NCBI GenBank assembly: GCA_021789715.1
Contig: JAJYJE010000056.1
Coordinates: forward strand, 1-6,644
Origin: a bacterium
GTDB lineage: Bacteria; Patescibacteriota; Doudnabacteria; UBA920
DNA: 6,644 nucleotides
Direction of reading: 5' to 3'
Below the pieces are notes generated by a model. That model was given only the letters and a program-made list of their open reading frames with translations. It had not been told where the DNA came from and ran no database searches. Positions within the stretch are counted from its first letter, which is position 1; every line of letters starts with the position of its first letter. Positions 5,131 through 6,644 of the stretch are shown here, piece after piece. The translations under genes and the position numbers were made by a program.

Positions 5131-6228
5131 TTAAGTTGAATGCTGTTCCGCTAATTTTACAATAATATCCGATATCTTGGCGTTTGAATCATGAGGCATA
5201 ATCTTGCCGATATTATCCTTTAAGCGTTCCTGCAATGCCGGTTCGAAAAGCAGCCGCCGCACCACCTGTACCAGGCCTTCCGCGGAAACGCCCCGCTGAT
5301 CCAAAACTATGGCGGCCTGCTGTCGGTAGAGAAGAAAACCATTCAGCTCCTGGTGGCTTTCAGGCATAGGAATTATTATACTAACTTTGCCTAAATTTGA
5401 CAACTCCGTTATGGTCGAAAGCCCAGCTCGGGCAATTACGATATCCGCAGCGGCGTAAGCTTGCGCCATATCCTGAATAAATTCATATGCCTGATAGTTT
5501 TCTCGGCGCAGGCCCGCTGATTTGCCGCTTCCGGTAGAATGAATTATTTGGACAACTCTGGCGAGTTGGGGCAAAGCATCGGCCACTAATTTATTTAAAG
5601 CCGCCGCGCCGGTACCGCCACCCAATACCAAAACAGTCGGCAAGTCTGGTTTTAAGCCATAGCGTTTTAAGCCCTGCGCCCGGGTTGATCGCTTAAGCGA
5701 TTCCCGAGACGGATTGCCGGTAAGAACGATCTTGTTCTTGTTTTTTTTATAAAACAGCCCCAAGCCGGAAGAAAAATCCGTTAAAGAATCGGAAAAAGTA
5801 ACGGTAATTTTGTCAGCCGCGTGTTCGCACAGGCGGTTGGCCAGTCCCGGCAAAACATCTTGCTGATGAAGCGCCACGGGCACGCGGCGCGCCCAGGCCG
5901 CCCAAATTACCGGAACCTGAACAAAGCTGCCGGCGCCCGCCACGCAGTCGGGCCTGAATTTTGCCAATATTTTCCAGGATTGAAAAAAGCCGATAACCAC
6001 CTGCAGCGGGGTAAGGATATTGCCGAAGTGGAAATATCTCCGCCACTTGCCGGCGGTAATTGGTACAAAACGAATTCCGGCGCGTTTGGCCATCGCCGCT
6101 TCCGGACCGACGCGCCCCCCGATAAAAAGAAACTCCGCTTTGGGATGCGTATTCTTTATGTGTTCCGCCACGGCCAGAAGCGGAGCCACCGGGCCGCCGC
6201 TGCCGCCGCCGACGAGAAGGATTTTCAT
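5131..6228 (-). CDS. murG: UDP-GlcNAc:lipid I GlcNAc transferase (MurG), divergent
   Basis: MurG (GT28, GT-B fold) acts on the inner face of the membrane, moving GlcNAc from UDP-GlcNAc to lipid I to make lipid II. The 365-residue product has the glycine loop VGGGSGGPVAPLLAVAEHI (6-24) and AGAGSFVQVP (97-106). ALHQQDVLPGLANRL (119-133) corresponds to the family HEQN-x-x-PGxxNR motif. GNPSRE (171-176), LGGGTGAAALN (202-212), the UDP-GlcNAc-binding ARAGLSTITELSNLGK (266-281) with Glu275, and IPMPESHQELN (286-296) follow. All segments are in family order, and the length is close to E. coli MurG. The His normally at the end of GGTGGH is Pro13, and HEQN reads HQQD. ATG 6228 follows the family N-terminus MKILLVGGG; no Shine-Dalgarno precedes it. 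A promoter-like site lies in the gap upstream, so murG may head the unit murG-patatin-murC-murB. Confidence 0.92.
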   Translation of the reverse strand: MKILLVGGGSGGPVAPLLAVAEHIKNTHPKAEFLFIGGRVGPEAAMAKRAGIRFVPITAGKWRRYFHFGNILTPLQVVIGFFQSWKILAKFRPDCVAGAGSFVQVPVIWAAWARRVPVALHQQDVLPGLANRLCEHAADKITVTFSDSLTDFSSGLGLFYKKNKNKIVLTGNPSRESLKRSTRAQGLKRYGLKPDLPTVLVLGGGTGAAALNKLVADALPQLARVVQIIHSTGSGKSAGLRRENYQAYEFIQDMAQAYAAADIVIARAGLSTITELSNLGKVSIIIPMPESHQELNGFLLYRQQAAIVLDQRGVSAEGLVQVVRRLLFEPALQERLKDNIGKIMPHDSNAKISDIIVKLAEQHST

Positions 6229-6244
6229 ATCATCATTTTAGCAC

Positions 6245-6274
6245 ACTATAATGAATCCGCGTCTAAATTGGCAA
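6245..6274 (-). promoter_or_regulatory. Promoter-like site before murG
   Basis: TTGCCA (6274-6269), an 18-base spacer and TATAGT (6250-6245) are each one mismatch from consensus and lie in the 66-base gap between the glycosyltransferase stop and murG. An overlapping extended -10, TGCTAAAAT, ends six bases before ATG 6228 and would give a leaderless message instead. Either could start transcription of the wall-gene unit. Confidence 0.45.
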
Positions 6275-6294
6275 ACTGCGGCATTTGAATATTG

Positions 6295-6644
6295 TCACGG
6301 CAAAATGTTAGCATGCTGGGATGTTAGTACGCTTTGATACACCGCCAACGTTTGTTCGGCGGCGCGGCGCCAATCGAACAGTTGGCCGCGCAGCAGGCCG
6401 TTATTCTGAATTTGTTTGTAGAAGTCCCGATCCTGGGCCAGCAGAACAAGTTTTGCGGCAATATCTTCCGGGCTTAAGGGATTAAAGTAAACTGCGGCGT
6501 TGTCGTAAATCTCATTGAAGGTTTCAATATTAGATACGGCGAGAGGCAGACCGCAACGCATAGCTTCAATTCCGGGCAACCCAAAACCCTCATGAAGCGA
6601 GGCGGTAACAAAAGCGTATGCGCCCCTGTAAAGCGCCGCCAGAT
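6295..6644 (-). CDS. GT4-family glycosyltransferase, C-terminal part only
   Basis: The frame is open to the right edge, so the N-terminal acceptor domain lies outside the window. About 116 C-terminal residues are visible, beginning LAALYRGAYAFVTASLHEGF. They contain the nucleotide-sugar-binding E-x7-E motif (EGFGLPGIE) and continue through AMRCGLPLAVSN, FNEIYDNAAVYFNPLSPEDI and a C-terminal helix with FDWRRAAEQT. This is the standard end of a retaining GT-B glycosyltransferase of family 4, used for cell-surface glycan or glycolipid assembly. Sugar donor and acceptor cannot be read from this part. It ends 66 bases before murG on the same strand, so read-through is possible, but a functional link to lipid II synthesis is not shown. 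Confidence 0.88.
   Translation of the reverse strand, partial: LAALYRGAYAFVTASLHEGFGLPGIEAMRCGLPLAVSNIETFNEIYDNAAVYFNPLSPEDIAAKLVLLAQDRDFYKQIQNNGLLRGQLFDWRRAAEQTLAVYQSVLTSQHANILP

Noticed and set aside
1..6644. CRISPR arrays, insertion sequences, tRNA or rRNA genes
   Set aside because: No regularly spaced repeats, transposase frame, terminal repeats or tRNA-like sequence was seen on either strand.

Overview
The window reads as a chromosomal cell-wall block from an uncultivated bacterium, most likely of the Patescibacteria/CPR (Parcubacteria-like) group. This placement is inferred. It rests on the compact run of divergent Mur proteins, the short HPF, the absence of clear Shine-Dalgarno sites before the recognisable genes, and short AT-rich spacers between more GC-rich genes. 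There is no rRNA or other marker gene to confirm it. All supported genes lie on the minus strand, so transcription runs from the right edge to the left.

Right to left the order is: the C-terminal part of a GT4 glycosyltransferase (cut by the window edge); murG (lipid II synthesis); a patatin-like acyl hydrolase; a MurC-family ligase with Mpl-like features; murB; and hpf/raiA (ribosome hibernation). The wall genes cover the cytoplasmic steps UDP-GlcNAc-enolpyruvate to UDP-MurNAc (MurB), addition of the first amino acid (MurC), and GlcNAc transfer to lipid I (MurG). The patatin sits between murG and murC and could link lipid turnover to wall synthesis, but nothing shows that directly. A promoter-like site precedes murG, and an extended -10 embedded in the last codons of murB probably drives hpf.

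The left kilobase is the least explained part. Just after the hpf stop codon there is a good sigma70-type promoter. It is followed by about 130 nt with two hairpins, the second of which locks up a strong GGAGGTG ribosome-binding site and runs into a T-rich stretch. This could be a small RNA with its own terminator or a regulated 5' leader. It leads into a small gene in two overlapping frames: an N-terminal signal-peptide-like frame, then a Lys/Arg-rich, probably coiled-coil protein. After a GC-rich palindrome, a near-consensus promoter drives a truncated, probably exported protein with SH3b repeats. Both small genes look as if one base is missing from a homopolymer near the 5' end. That is either sequencing error, decay or real translational control.
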